Below are positions 1-8,374 of a stretch of DNA of 15,237 bases, piece after piece; within the stretch, counting starts at the first letter, position 1, and each line of letters opens with the position of its first letter. Location of the stretch: NCBI GenBank assembly GCA_900754255.1, contig CAAECI010000016.1:1-15237 (forward strand). The letters are read 5' to 3'. The stretch comes from an uncultured Succinivibrio sp. (GTDB taxonomy: Bacteria; Pseudomonadota; Gammaproteobacteria; Enterobacterales; Succinivibrionaceae). The notes under the pieces are model-generated. The model was not told where the DNA came from and searched no databases. It saw nothing but the letters and a program-made list of their open reading frames with translations. A program made the position numbers and the translations under genes.

Positions 1-32
1 CTTTATGTGGATATCCCAACTTGGGGGTAGGT

Positions 33-72
33 AAAAAAAACAGAGTATGAAATACTACATACGTACTCTGTT
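33..72 (-). terminator. Rho-independent terminator, leftward
   Basis: A nine-pair stem (AACAGAGTA at 39-47 with TACTCTGTT at 64-72) is followed, reading leftwards, by a run of U residues from the A-run at 33-40. Only the minus strand gives the U tract, so it ends a leftward transcript. No convincing protein gene feeds into it from the right; see the note on a possible small RNA. Confidence 0.65.
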
Positions 73-245
73 ATCCCAATTTAGACTAAAATGCTTGATC
101 ACAAGTTGTCAGAAAAGAAAAAACAACCTAAAATCAAAGTAAGGGACAGAGCGTGATCCTGATGCCGTAGTCCGATCTTATCCCGTGGAGCATTTAGGGA
201 TTGAAGGTTAATTTGCACCTGCGAACGAAAATATATGATCGCCTT

Positions 246-279
246 AAATTTGTGCACGCAAGTTGTTGCGCACAAATTT
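246..279. promoter_or_regulatory. Long inverted repeat upstream of the PAS-GGDEF-EAL gene
   Basis: AAATTTGTGC (246-255) is a perfect inverted match to GCACAAATTT (270-279), and GCAA/TTGC extends the pairing inward around a GTTG loop with a two-base bulge. It lies about 130 bp before the start codon at 410. It could be an operator or a transcript hairpin. The rest of 73-409 has no gene I can support and no strong sigma-70 promoter that I can see. Confidence 0.35.
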
Positions 280-409
280 GTAGCAAATGTTCGAAAAATA
301 AGCATAGGCTGTCAGCAGACTTGTATAACAAGCGTAAAACGTTTACTTTTGATTTGCAGCACCTCTGTTATGCAACAATACAAACGCACGTTTACAGGAT
401 GTTACTACT

Positions 410-2098
410 ATGAATAATACCGAAGCATACATTCCTGAACCGCAGATCAAGGCCAGATTGGACAATCTGTTCAAGATTTTTTCTCTGATCGGCAGCGACT
501 GCTATATCTTCGTGTGTGACATAAAGAACGACATCTCGCGTTGGTCGCGGGGAGCCATCGATCTCTTCGGTCTTCCGTCCGAGTATATGCAGGGGGCGGG
601 GCAGATTTGGGAGGAGCATATCCATCCCAAGGATCGCAAGAGCTATCATAAAAATATCGAGGAAGTCTTTGCAGGCAAGGCCGCCGGACACGATATGCAA
701 TATCGCGCCAAAACGCGCGACGGCTCGTATGTGGTCTGCTCCTGTTCCGGTACCGTCTTTCATGGCGAAAAAAACGACGAGTTTTTCTTCGGCGGGGCGA
801 TACGTTGCTTGGGCTTGCGTCAGTTTATGGATGTCCTGACCGGCTGTCGCAATCAATACGGCTTTTTCTTCGATCTTAAAAATAAAATCAATGCCAATCA
901 CGAATGCTGCATCATGCAAATAGGCATACGTGATTTTTCAAATGTTAACAACAGCTACGGCTATTATTTCGGCAATCGCGTCATCCAAGATCTAGGCGGG
1001 CGCATTCGCAGGCTGATCTCACCCTTGCTGTGCGACGTTTATCATTTGGACGGATCGCAATTTATTATTGTTAACAACAGTAAGGATGTCGAGCGCTTAA
1101 AAGACATGTATGCAAAGCTGTGCGCGCAATATCGCAGCTTCATAACCGTAGATGATCAGGAGATCATGTTAAGCTTAGGCGCCGGTATGCTGGTGCTCAA
1201 TACCTTCAAGACCGACGTGCGCACCATGAATGCCTGCCTGAACTATGCCTTTGAGGCCTCCAAAAAGAGTCATCAGGGCGGACTTGTGATCTTTGACGAC
1301 GTTGAGGATGAAAAGAAACGCAACCGCCTCGAGGCCTTATCCGTCATTAGATCCTGTATAGGACGTGATTATAATGGCTTTGAGATCAATTATCAGCCGG
1401 TGGTGGCCACTAAAACCGGACGCATTACGGCTGTAGAGGCCCTCATTCGCTGGAGCTCTCCTGAATACGGACGCATCCCTCCAGATGAATTCATCCCCGT
1501 TTTGGAAAATGATGTCCTCTTTCCGCAGCTTGGAAACTGGATCCTAAGGCACTCACTTATCGACATGAAGCCGCTACTTAAGGTATTGCCTAATTTCCTT
1601 ATCCACGTCAACGCTTCGTATTCGCAGTTTGAGAGCGACTTCTTCGTCGACGAGGTCGCAAGGATTTTGAACGAGACCGGTATCCCTGCTAAAAATTTGT
1701 GTATAGAGCTTACCGAAAGATGTCGTCTTTTGGATATAGAAATGCTGAGACAAAAGCTTAAGGCCTTTAAGCAAATGGGGATCAAAATAGCCCTCGATGA
1801 TTTCGGATCGGGCTATTCCTCCATAGCCTGCGTAAGAGATCTGCCTCTTGATATATTAAAGGTCGATCGTGAATTTGTCCAAGATATAGAAACCAACCCT
1901 CACTCCAGAGGGATCATAGAGGTGATCTCACACTTTGCCAGCGTGAGCAAGCTCGATGTATGCGTCGAAGGAGTTGAGAATCAAAATATTGTCGAGATCC
2001 TCAAGGATTACTCGGTGGACACATTGCAGGGCTATTATTTCTCAAGGCCTCTGCCGCTTGCAGAATTTATGGTAAAAGCCCATGAGCTCTTACCTTAA
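410..2098 (+). CDS. PAS-GGDEF(degenerate)-EAL protein, likely c-di-GMP phosphodiesterase
   Basis: A 562-aa soluble signalling protein with no membrane segment or signal peptide. Residues about 20-135 resemble a PAS sensor of the PAS_3 type. Residues about 135-300 are a GGDEF-like domain whose signature is degraded to LDGSQF (213-218), so cyclase activity is unlikely. Residues about 310-562 are an EAL domain that keeps the residues expected for catalysis: EAL at 343-345, N401, ELTE 433-436, DDFG 463-466, K484, EGVE 520-523 and Q540. By family knowledge it should hydrolyse cyclic di-GMP to pGpG, with the dead GGDEF perhaps binding GTP as a regulator. The ATG at 410 has AGGA at 396-399. The gene stands alone, convergent with pdxT. 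The PAS ligand cannot be told from the sequence. Confidence 0.93.
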   Translation: MNNTEAYIPEPQIKARLDNLFKIFSLIGSDCYIFVCDIKNDISRWSRGAIDLFGLPSEYMQGAGQIWEEHIHPKDRKSYHKNIEEVFAGKAAGHDMQYRAKTRDGSYVVCSCSGTVFHGEKNDEFFFGGAIRCLGLRQFMDVLTGCRNQYGFFFDLKNKINANHECCIMQIGIRDFSNVNNSYGYYFGNRVIQDLGGRIRRLISPLLCDVYHLDGSQFIIVNNSKDVERLKDMYAKLCAQYRSFITVDDQEIMLSLGAGMLVLNTFKTDVRTMNACLNYAFEASKKSHQGGLVIFDDVEDEKKRNRLEALSVIRSCIGRDYNGFEINYQPVVATKTGRITAVEALIRWSSPEYGRIPPDEFIPVLENDVLFPQLGNWILRHSLIDMKPLLKVLPNFLIHVNASYSQFESDFFVDEVARILNETGIPAKNLCIELTERCRLLDIEMLRQKLKAFKQMGIKIALDDFGSGYSSIACVRDLPLDILKVDREFVQDIETNPHSRGIIEVISHFASVSKLDVCVEGVENQNIVEILKDYSVDTLQGYYFSRPLPLAEFMVKAHELLP

Positions 2099-2149
2099 GT
2101 GATGATTAGTAGGCCCCTTAGGGCAGAGAGTATTGCTTTTGCAAAAAGA

Positions 2150-2187
2150 AAAACAAAGGATCCCGAACAAGTAGGATCCTTTGTTTT
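2150..2187. terminator. Bidirectional terminator between the EAL gene and pdxT
   Basis: A perfect 14-bp inverted repeat, AAAACAAAGGATCC (2150-2163) and GGATCCTTTGTTTT (2174-2187), with a 10-nt loop. The flanking A and T runs give a short U tract in both directions, as expected between convergent genes ending at 2098 and 2194. Confidence 0.8.
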
Positions 2188-2193
2188 CAGCGC

Positions 2194-2769
2194 TCAGTTG
2201 CGGTAGGCGCGTACGTCCTTTAAGAAGCTTTCATGTATTGAAAGGTTGCAGTCGAGCTCGGGATGGAAGGCCAGAGCCGTTTGGCGGCCCTGACGCACGG
2301 CCACTACCTCATCATTTACGGTAGAGAGGATCTCGACCTTGGGGCCGACACTTGTGATCACCGGAGCGCGGATAAAGGTCATGGGTATGCGTCCCAAGCC
2401 CTTATAATTCTCCTCCGTATGGAAGCTTCCGAGCTGACGGCCGAAGGCGTTACGTCTTACGGTGACGTCCAAGGTTCCAAACCAACAGACCGGATCGTTT
2501 TCAAGCCTTTTGGCCAGCAAAATGAGACCTGCACAGGTGGCCAGCACCGGCAAGCCCTCTTCGATCCTCTGTTTGAGCGTTGCAAAAATATCAAGCTCGT
2601 GTAAAAGCTTGCCCATGACCGTGCTTTCACCGCCCGGCAACACGAGCCCCTCGAAGGTACGCTCGAGATCTTTTTTTTGTCTTATCTCAAAGCATTCCTC
2701 GCCTAAGCTCTCAAGCATTTTTTCATGCTCGATAAAGGCCCCCTGCAGGGCCAAAACCGCAACCGTCAT
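2194..2769 (-). CDS. pdxT: Pyridoxal 5'-phosphate synthase glutaminase subunit PdxT
   Basis: A 191-aa class I glutamine amidotransferase, the usual length for PdxT. It releases ammonia from glutamine and channels it to PdxS, which builds pyridoxal 5'-phosphate. Visible motifs are GGES at 46-49 (oxyanion region), the nucleophile C79 in ATCAG, the RNAFGRQ segment at 106-112, and the His-Glu pair H169 and E171 in FHPEL, together a complete triad. Its ATG shares one base with the pdxS stop codon (TAATG arrangement), which implies translational coupling in a pdxST operon read leftwards from the control region at 3651-3755. It ends just before a bidirectional terminator. Confidence 0.97.
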   Translation of the reverse strand: MTVAVLALQGAFIEHEKMLESLGEECFEIRQKKDLERTFEGLVLPGGESTVMGKLLHELDIFATLKQRIEEGLPVLATCAGLILLAKRLENDPVCWFGTLDVTVRRNAFGRQLGSFHTEENYKGLGRIPMTFIRAPVITSVGPKVEILSTVNDEVVAVRQGRQTALAFHPELDCNLSIHESFLKDVRAYRN

Positions 2770-3650
2770 TATTTGCCTCTCTCGGCCATGAGCACCTTGA
2801 TCTCATTTTCATTGATGCCGACCATGGCTTCACCGAGGTTTTCTGAAAGCTTTGCAATAAGCTTGGCATCGTTGTAATTGGCCGTGGCCTTGACTATGGC
2901 CTGAGCACGCTTTTTAGGATCTCCTGATTTGAAGATCCCCGATCCTACGAACACGCCCTCGGCTCCAAGTTGCATCATCAGTGCGGCATCGGCAGGAGTT
3001 GCTACGCCGCCGGCGGCAAAATTAACCACGGGCAGACGCTTGTGGTCGTGCACGTATTTAACTAGCTCCACCGGTACGGACAGCTGCTTGGCCTGCTCAT
3101 AGAGCTCGTCCTCACGCATGGAAACGATTTGGGCGATCTGCTTATTCATCATGCGCATGTGACGTACGGCTTGAACGATATCGCCGGTGCCGGGCTCACC
3201 CTTGGTACGGATCATGGAAGCGCCCTCGGCAATACGGCGCAGTGCTTCTCCTAAATCCTTAGCGCCGCACACGAAGGGAACCTTAAAGCGGGTTTTGTCG
3301 ATGTGATATACGTCATCGGCGGGGGAAAGAACCTCACTTTCGTCTATATAGTCGATTTCAACTGCCTCTAGGATCTGCGCCTCGACGAAGTGTCCGATGC
3401 GGCACTTGGCCATAACGGGAATGGAAACGGCCTCCTGAATACCGCGGATCATAGCCGGATCTGACATGCGGGATACACCGCCGGCGGCACGTATATCTGC
3501 GGGAATGCGCTCAAGCGCCATTACAGCACAGGCGCCGGCTTCCTCGGCGATCCTTGCTTGCTCGGGGGTGGTGACATCCATGATCACGCCGCCCTTTAAC
3601 ATCTGAGCCAGTTCCTTATTGAGCTTATAACGTTCGTTATTGTTTTCCAT
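2769..3650 (-). CDS. pdxS: Pyridoxal 5'-phosphate synthase lyase subunit PdxS
   Basis: A 293-aa (beta/alpha)8-barrel synthase subunit. With PdxT it makes pyridoxal 5'-phosphate from ribose 5-phosphate, glyceraldehyde 3-phosphate and ammonia in the DXP-independent pathway; the family forms a dodecameric core decorated by PdxT. The two lysines that carry the covalent intermediates are present, K82 in MAKCRIGH and K150 in RTKGEPGTG, as is D25 in the IMDV strand. The phosphate-binding segment GSGIFKS lies near the C-terminus. The start has GGAG eight bases upstream. It is the first gene of the operon and diverges from a pdxR-type regulator, the usual arrangement for MocR-controlled pdxST. Confidence 0.98.
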   Translation of the reverse strand: MENNNERYKLNKELAQMLKGGVIMDVTTPEQARIAEEAGACAVMALERIPADIRAAGGVSRMSDPAMIRGIQEAVSIPVMAKCRIGHFVEAQILEAVEIDYIDESEVLSPADDVYHIDKTRFKVPFVCGAKDLGEALRRIAEGASMIRTKGEPGTGDIVQAVRHMRMMNKQIAQIVSMREDELYEQAKQLSVPVELVKYVHDHKRLPVVNFAAGGVATPADAALMMQLGAEGVFVGSGIFKSGDPKKRAQAIVKATANYNDAKLIAKLSENLGEAMVGINENEIKVLMAERGK

Positions 3651-3755
3651 TTTTAAACTCCGATTTCAATTTGTATTCATTTTCTGCAGATCTGGCTTTA
3701 TTTAAATACCCAGTTGCTATATATTCAGTAAGACCAGTTTGGAGCTATTATCCTC
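3651..3755. promoter_or_regulatory. Divergent pdxS / pdxR control region with CCAGTT repeats
   Basis: The 105-bp gap carries two direct CCAGTT copies, at 3710-3715 and 3734-3739, 24 bp apart, each followed by GCTAT (3716-3720, 3744-3748). A rightward -10 candidate TATATT (3720-3725) lies between them. A leftward pair, TTACTG (3726-3731) and TATTTA (3703-3708) with a 17-bp spacer, overlaps both. PdxR-type MocR proteins are known to activate pdxST and repress themselves through direct repeats in this position. Assigning these particular repeats as the operator is inference, and the promoter matches are weak. Confidence 0.45.
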
Positions 3756-5162
3756 ATGCTTACATATTCCTTATTAAAAAACAGCTCAGATCCGCTCTAT
3801 ATATCCTTGTGCCGTAACCTTAGAAATGACATAAGAAAGGGAGTTTTAAAGGCCGGTGAGCGTTTGCCGTCCAAACGGACTTTTGCTGCAAATCTGGGTA
3901 TAAGCGTGATCACGGTTGAAAATGCCTATGCCCGACTTTGTGACGAGGGCTATGTGTTTTCCATGCCCAAGCGCGGTTATTACGTAAGTGATCTTAAAAA
4001 TTTACCCGTAAAAACCGTCACGGCGGAGGCCGCGGACGGAAAATGCCCTGAAAACGAGCAATATGATCAAAAACTTATGGCAGATTTTCGTTCAAACGGT
4101 GCCGATCCGGAGAGCTTCCCGTTTAAGATCTGGTCTCAAACCATGCGTGCCGTATTGCACGATAAGCAGGAGTTGCTTTTAAAAAACAGTCCGCCCGGGG
4201 GCGTACGTGAATTAAGGGAGGCGGTAGCTGCGCATTTAAAGGGCTTTCACGGCATGGAGGTGAACCCTGCCGCCATTGTGATCGGGGCAGGGACCGAATA
4301 CCTGACGGGGCTTGTCATTCAGCTTTTGGGCTTTAACCGTGTCTATGCCCGTGAGGATCCGGGCTATTCCCGCAATGCATCCGTATATAAAAGCTACAAC
4401 GTAAAAAGTGTTGCCGTCAGCGTGGATGAGTGCGGATTACGTGCTGATCTTTTAAAAAATACCGAGGCCTCGGTGGTACAGATCTCACCCTCTCATCAGT
4501 TCCCGTCGGGGGCGGTGATGCCGGTATCGCGCCGTTACGAGCTTTTAAGCTGGGCAAGTGCCGCTGAGGATCGCTACATAATCGAGGATGATTACGATTC
4601 GGAATTTCGCTTAAGCGGACGCCCGCTCGCGTCATTGCAAAGCATAGATGCCGACGGACGCGTCATCTATATGAATACCTTTACCAAGTCCTTAGCCTCC
4701 ACCGTGCGCATAGGCTATATGATCCTGCCTGACAAGCTCATGCGACGTTTCTACGAAAGGCTGGGCTTTTATTCCTGCACGGTGCCGAATTTTGATCAAT
4801 ATGCGCTTGCAGCCTTCATCTCATCGGGATCCTTTGAGCTGCATATAGGTCGCATGCGCAGGCTTTGCGAGCAAAAGCGCCGAATGTTGCTTGAATGCAT
4901 AAATAACAGTTCCCTAAAAAAAAGATGTACGGTTGAGAATTCAAAAAGCGGCTTGCATTTTTTACTTAGGGTGCATACCGCATTAAGTGATGAGGAGTGC
5001 TGTAAAAGAGCCTTGGCGCAGGGGGTGGGGATCTCCGCACTGTCGTCCTTTTATGAAAGGCCGTCGCAGGTGCCTTGTCATGTTTTTGTAATGAGCTATA
5101 CCTCAGTAGATCTTAAGCGTATGCAAAAAGCGGTGGAGGCGCTGGCCTCGGCTTTAATTTAG
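3756..5162 (+). CDS. pdxR: MocR/GntR-family transcriptional regulator, PdxR type
   Basis: A 468-aa protein of the usual MocR design. Residues about 10-78 form a GntR winged helix, with the family phrase RLPSKRTFAANLGIS (36-50) followed by TVENAYARL. Residues about 110-468 form a fold-type I aminotransferase domain. The PLP-binding parts are present: the Schiff-base lysine K311 in TFTKSLAST, the acidic segment EDDYDSEFR (277-285) that should contact the pyridine nitrogen, and SPSHQFPSG (244-252). Such proteins sense PLP rather than catalyse transamination. Placement directly divergent from pdxS makes control of PLP synthesis the most likely role. GGAG at 3741-3744 is the only ribosome site near the start. 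It is convergent with the DUF805 gene and shares its terminator. Confidence 0.9.
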   Translation: MLTYSLLKNSSDPLYISLCRNLRNDIRKGVLKAGERLPSKRTFAANLGISVITVENAYARLCDEGYVFSMPKRGYYVSDLKNLPVKTVTAEAADGKCPENEQYDQKLMADFRSNGADPESFPFKIWSQTMRAVLHDKQELLLKNSPPGGVRELREAVAAHLKGFHGMEVNPAAIVIGAGTEYLTGLVIQLLGFNRVYAREDPGYSRNASVYKSYNVKSVAVSVDECGLRADLLKNTEASVVQISPSHQFPSGAVMPVSRRYELLSWASAAEDRYIIEDDYDSEFRLSGRPLASLQSIDADGRVIYMNTFTKSLASTVRIGYMILPDKLMRRFYERLGFYSCTVPNFDQYALAAFISSGSFELHIGRMRRLCEQKRRMLLECINNSSLKKRCTVENSKSGLHFLLRVHTALSDEECCKRALAQGVGISALSSFYERPSQVPCHVFVMSYTSVDLKRMQKAVEALASALI

Positions 5163-5221
5163 AGGGCAATGCCCAATAGTAAAGAGAACGCAGGTGCTGG
5201 CAGGGTAAAGGTTTTGGGATT

Positions 5222-5250
5222 AAAAAGCCCTCTTTTTAAGAGGGCCTCAT
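5222..5250. terminator. Terminator shared by pdxR and the DUF805 gene
   Basis: GCCCTCTT (5227-5234) pairs with AAGAGGGC (5238-5245) around a TTT loop. Reading leftwards the stem is followed by five U residues (A-run 5222-5226), a textbook stop for the leftward DUF805 gene. The rightward side is T-poor (CTCATTAT), so the effect on pdxR transcripts may be weaker. Confidence 0.75.
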
Positions 5251-5285
5251 TATAAAAATTCGGATTTTGCCGCAGACTATCGCTC

Positions 5286-5759
5286 TTAATTAGTGATCGT
5301 AGCCTCGGCAAGGGGATCGGGACCGAAGCGGTTGGGGCCTACGGTTCCCCTCACAATCATCATGATCCAAAGCACAAAAACCGAAATTATACCTACGCCT
5401 ATGATCACGAAACCGGCAACAGCGGTACCGTTAATGTCTGAGGACAACGCCATGCCGACTGCCATGACTATCAACCCCACAAAAAATGCTAAATAGGGGA
5501 ATAACAGCCACCAGCCGCTTTTGTCGAGATCGTGCAAGCGTCTTACGCTTACACTTATGCTTGCAATTAGTAGCCATATGCCACCGATAAGGCAGAGGAG
5601 CTGTCCTAAGATCGGGACGATATTTAAAATTCCCAAGATGATATTGAGTAAAAAAGCCCCGAGCATGAACCACCAAAACTCAGAACGCGGAGCTCTGTCG
5701 CGCAGGGTAAAGATCTTGGTTTTGAGGCAGATCTTCATGGACTGACCGAATGAGACCAT
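5286..5759 (-). CDS. DUF805 family inner-membrane protein
   Basis: A 157-aa membrane protein of unknown function. It carries the DUF805 hallmarks: RAPRSEFWWF (22-31) at the entry of the first membrane helix, SVRRLHDLDKSGWW (71-84) between helices two and three, and GPNRFGPDP (141-149) at the C-terminus. Four hydrophobic segments are seen at about 30-48, 49-70, 84-104 and 115-137. Length and motif order match the YhaH/YhaI-like family. The start at 5759 has a strong AAGGAG six to seven bases upstream. It follows dapE on the same strand, but a 145-bp gap with a strong hairpin suggests a separate transcript. The family has no established biochemical role. Confidence 0.92.
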   Translation of the reverse strand: MVSFGQSMKICLKTKIFTLRDRAPRSEFWWFMLGAFLLNIILGILNIVPILGQLLCLIGGIWLLIASISVSVRRLHDLDKSGWWLLFPYLAFFVGLIVMAVGMALSSDINGTAVAGFVIIGVGIISVFVLWIMMIVRGTVGPNRFGPDPLAEATITN

Positions 5760-5802
5760 ATTTTCTCCTTATAAAAAACGCATTTTTGCATTGTAATGAT
5801 GC

Positions 5803-5814
5803 GATGAGCTCATC
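5803..5814. promoter_or_regulatory. Perfect palindrome upstream of the DUF805 gene
   Basis: GATGAGCTCATC is a perfect 12-bp palindrome about 44 bp before the DUF805 start. It is a possible dimeric regulator site. No clear promoter boxes could be placed around it. Confidence 0.25.
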
Positions 5815-5869
5815 ATAAATCAAGAAAAAATGCTTAAGTAGGAATATGATCACAGTTTCACTCTATTTT

Positions 5870-5896
5870 CTGCAGGTGTTAGCCTAGCACCTGCAG
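5870..5896. terminator. Strong hairpin after dapE
   Basis: CTGCAGGTG (5870-5878) is a perfect inverted match to CACCTGCAG (5888-5896), and the inner bases GTTAG/CTAGC nearly continue the pairing. It begins eight bases past the dapE stop. Reading leftwards it is followed by AAAATAG rather than a U tract, so it may act as a weak terminator or as a 3'-end stabilising hairpin. Confidence 0.5.
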
Positions 5897-5904
5897 ACTG
5901 ATCT

Positions 5905-7050
5905 TTAATTAAAAAGCCTTGCAAGTGCCAGCGTATAGATTTTGGCCAGATCCTCAAGTGAGGATAGAGACACATGCTCGTTGGCACGATGAATGGTTTC
6001 GGTGATGGGGCCGAATTCTATGGTTTGTACGCCGAGAGGGGCAATGAAGCGTCCGTCGGAGGTTCCGCCTGAGGTCGTAAAGAGCGGCTCCTTACCCACC
6101 ACCTCGGTCACACATTGTTTCATGATCTCCAATAATTCGCCTTCCTTCGTTAAGAAGTAGGGGCCCTCATAGGACCAGTCATAGTCGCATTTGATGTTGA
6201 GCTTCTCAGCTAAGGACGTGACATGCTCCTTTATACTCTCGAAGCTTTGCAGATCGTTGAAGCGGAAATTACAGCGCATGGTAAAGGATCCCGGGACTAC
6301 GTTGTCTGCTCCTGTACCGCAATGACAGTTTGAAACCTGGAAGGAGGTGGGTGGGAAGAATTTACTGCCTGCATCAAGCGGATTGTCGATAAGGGCGGTA
6401 ATAAGGCGGGCGGCATGGTGTGCGGCATTGGCACAGCTTTCGGGGACGGCTACGTGACCTTGCACACCGTGCACGGTGATGGTGACGTTGACGTCGCCGC
6501 GACGACCGTTTTTGATCTCATCGCCGAAGGTTTTAACCGAGGAGGGCTCGGGGATGAGACAGTAGTCGGGTATTAGATCGTGCTCCTTCATATATTCGAC
6601 GCAAAAGGGTACTCCGCCTACGGCATCGCCCTCCTCGTTTGAGGTTATGAGCAATCCCACGCGTCCCTTGTGATCAGGATGAGCCTTGATAAAGTTGATG
6701 AGGGCGGTCACGGCGGCGGCATCTCCGCCTTTCATGTCGGCACTGCCGCGTCCGTACAGACAAGGCTCACCGTCAATTTCCAGGATCTCGGCGCCGTAGG
6801 GATCATGATCCCAGCTTTTAAGATCACCCTCGGGAACTACGTCGGTGTGACCTAAAAACATGGCAAAGGGACGACCGCTGCCGTGGACGGCAATCAGGTT
6901 GGAGGTACCTTTTTCGTTAATCCTCGTGCATGTAAAGCCCTCTTTTTGCAAGATAGCGGCTAAAAGATCCTGACAGCCGTTGTCATTTGGGGTTACTGAT
7001 TTGATGGCCACCAGATCGCGGGCTAATTGTTGAACGGGAGTAAGTTTCAT
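5905..7050 (-). CDS. dapE: Succinyl-diaminopimelate desuccinylase DapE
   Basis: A 381-aa M20-family zinc hydrolase that removes succinate from N-succinyl-L,L-2,6-diaminopimelate, supplying diaminopimelate for peptidoglycan and lysine. The two-zinc centre is complete: H68 and D70 in LGHTDVVPEGD, the bridging D105 in RGSADMKGGD, the general base E139 with E140 in SNEEGD, E168 in PEPSS, and H354 in ETIHRANEH. The substrate-site phrase TSGGTSDGRF precedes the C-terminal part. These positions track the Haemophilus enzyme with only small offsets, and the length is typical. GAGG lies about ten bases before the ATG. It is divergent from the DUF1189-like gene. Confidence 0.97.
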   Translation of the reverse strand: MKLTPVQQLARDLVAIKSVTPNDNGCQDLLAAILQKEGFTCTRINEKGTSNLIAVHGSGRPFAMFLGHTDVVPEGDLKSWDHDPYGAEILEIDGEPCLYGRGSADMKGGDAAAVTALINFIKAHPDHKGRVGLLITSNEEGDAVGGVPFCVEYMKEHDLIPDYCLIPEPSSVKTFGDEIKNGRRGDVNVTITVHGVQGHVAVPESCANAAHHAARLITALIDNPLDAGSKFFPPTSFQVSNCHCGTGADNVVPGSFTMRCNFRFNDLQSFESIKEHVTSLAEKLNIKCDYDWSYEGPYFLTKEGELLEIMKQCVTEVVGKEPLFTTSGGTSDGRFIAPLGVQTIEFGPITETIHRANEHVSLSSLEDLAKIYTLALARLFN

Positions 7051-7283
7051 ATCGTATGATCCTCAAATATTTTTTCTGATTGTAAATGAGAGGACGGTTT
7101 TTGTGCACAGGCCGTCAAAAAACATTTTTTTGATCAGGTATAGAGCAAGGACACTTTATACCGCATACGTCTGCCGTAAATATTGTCGTTATATTGAAGA
7201 TACTCTCAGCAAGAAAGTTTTTAGATCAAGAACAGGGCGTCAATGATACACTAGCAAGCTGTAGGTGCGAGTGCGATATGATC

Positions 7284-7289
7284 AAGGAG
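7284..7289 (+). promoter_or_regulatory. Ribosome binding site that sets the start at 7301
   Basis: AAGGAG lies eleven bases before the ATG at 7301. The frame is also open from a GTG at 7265, but that codon has no ribosome site and would place this AAGGAG inside the coding sequence. The ATG at 7301 is therefore preferred. Confidence 0.6.
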
Positions 7290-7300
7290 AAAGACGGTAC

Positions 7301-8347
7301 ATGCGCTTTAATAAAGGTGATCTCAAAAAAATTCTTTTCTATCCGCTGAGGGCTCTTATCTCAAAAGAGTTTTATTTTGAGGTACTGTTTTCCATGAAGG
7401 GCGTGGGTGTGCTTTACCTTTTCCTTTTGAGCACGGTTTTAGCCGTGCCCGCAGCCTATCGCTCCTCCGATGTGCTGACTTTTTTTAAAGATCTTGAGTT
7501 GCCGCGTCTTATAGCGCAGCTGCCTGCCTCATATCTGGATAAAAACGGGATCCTGACGGCCAACTCCCAGGAAGAGTCCTTCAAGCTCATAAAAAATTCC
7601 CGCGGAACTCCCGCCATTATTTTTAATGTTGAGGATCGTCCCCTAAGCGGAGAGGCAGCGGATGCCCCCGTTGAATTCAATTCCACCTTCATTCGCGTGC
7701 ATACCGAAAAGGGAGATGCCGACATCGAATATCGCGGTATTTTTGAAACCGGATCGGATTTTAGTCCTACCTATACCGCACAGGCCGTAGAGCAGGTTTT
7801 GAGTGCTACTCCGCGCGTTTTATGGGCGGTTATGGTGGTTTGGTTTATGTCGTTGCTAGGCATCAACGCTATGATCAGCGGAGCGCTCGGTCGTTTCCTC
7901 GTGCTCTTCGTTTTCCGTATACGTATAGGTTTCAGCTCGGCGCTGAGACTTGCCTCCTTTGCCAATACTGCTGTGGCCTTGCTGGTGCTGGCGCAGTTTT
8001 ATGTGTATCTTCCCATAGGGTATACGGTGATGGTGATCATCCCACTTTTGTATCTTGCTTGGTTTGCAAGGGGCTTTCGTAAGGAGCTTGAGGCTTTGGG
8101 AATTGATGCCTTTAAGGCCAAATACTCATCAGCTACACGTTATGAGGCTCCCTCTGCACACGATTATGCCACCAGGGTGCAAAATGAAAGCGCCCCGCAA
8201 AAAGCAGATGACGTCGCAGCCGGTATGGGTGAGGGTAATACTCAGGCTGATCCAGAGGACAAAAATAAAGACGGGCAGTCTGCTAAAGCGCCTGATCAGA
8301 AAAAAAATGATAAATACAACGGCAATAGCGGCACTTTTGAGGCCTGA
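7301..8347 (+). CDS. DUF1189-like membrane protein
   Basis: A 348-aa predicted inner-membrane protein from the chosen ATG (360 aa if the upstream GTG at 7265 is used). It has an amphipathic N-terminus and a first membrane helix at about 34-53. A periplasmic-like domain follows at about 60-170, opening with a short LPAS/YLDKNGI segment as in DUF1189 proteins. Three or four clustered hydrophobic helices lie at about 172-258. The last 65 or so residues form a very hydrophilic tail rich in Lys, Asp, Asn and Gln, not expected for the basic family and possibly lineage-specific. The assignment rests on overall layout and is moderate. It is followed after 27 bp by a secreted DUF1036-like gene, so the two probably share a transcript. 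Confidence 0.7.
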   Translation: MRFNKGDLKKILFYPLRALISKEFYFEVLFSMKGVGVLYLFLLSTVLAVPAAYRSSDVLTFFKDLELPRLIAQLPASYLDKNGILTANSQEESFKLIKNSRGTPAIIFNVEDRPLSGEAADAPVEFNSTFIRVHTEKGDADIEYRGIFETGSDFSPTYTAQAVEQVLSATPRVLWAVMVVWFMSLLGINAMISGALGRFLVLFVFRIRIGFSSALRLASFANTAVALLVLAQFYVYLPIGYTVMVIIPLLYLAWFARGFRKELEALGIDAFKAKYSSATRYEAPSAHDYATRVQNESAPQKADDVAAGMGEGNTQADPEDKNKDGQSAKAPDQKKNDKYNGNSGTFEA

Positions 8348-8374
8348 AATAACATAAAGCTTTGGAGATATTAA

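Noticed and set aside
1..24. TATCCCAA repeated at 12-19 and 73-80 as a repeat array
   Set aside because: Two short copies without regular spacing; chance is sufficient.
99..305. A 68-codon leftward open frame near the left edge
   Set aside because: No ribosome site, no recognisable family and low-complexity composition; the terminator downstream is better explained by an RNA or an unseen gene.
7093..7116. GACGG...CCGTC hairpin between dapE and the DUF1189-like gene as a terminator
   Set aside because: Only five pairs with a long loop, no U tract in either direction, and it lies between divergent genes where no terminator is expected.
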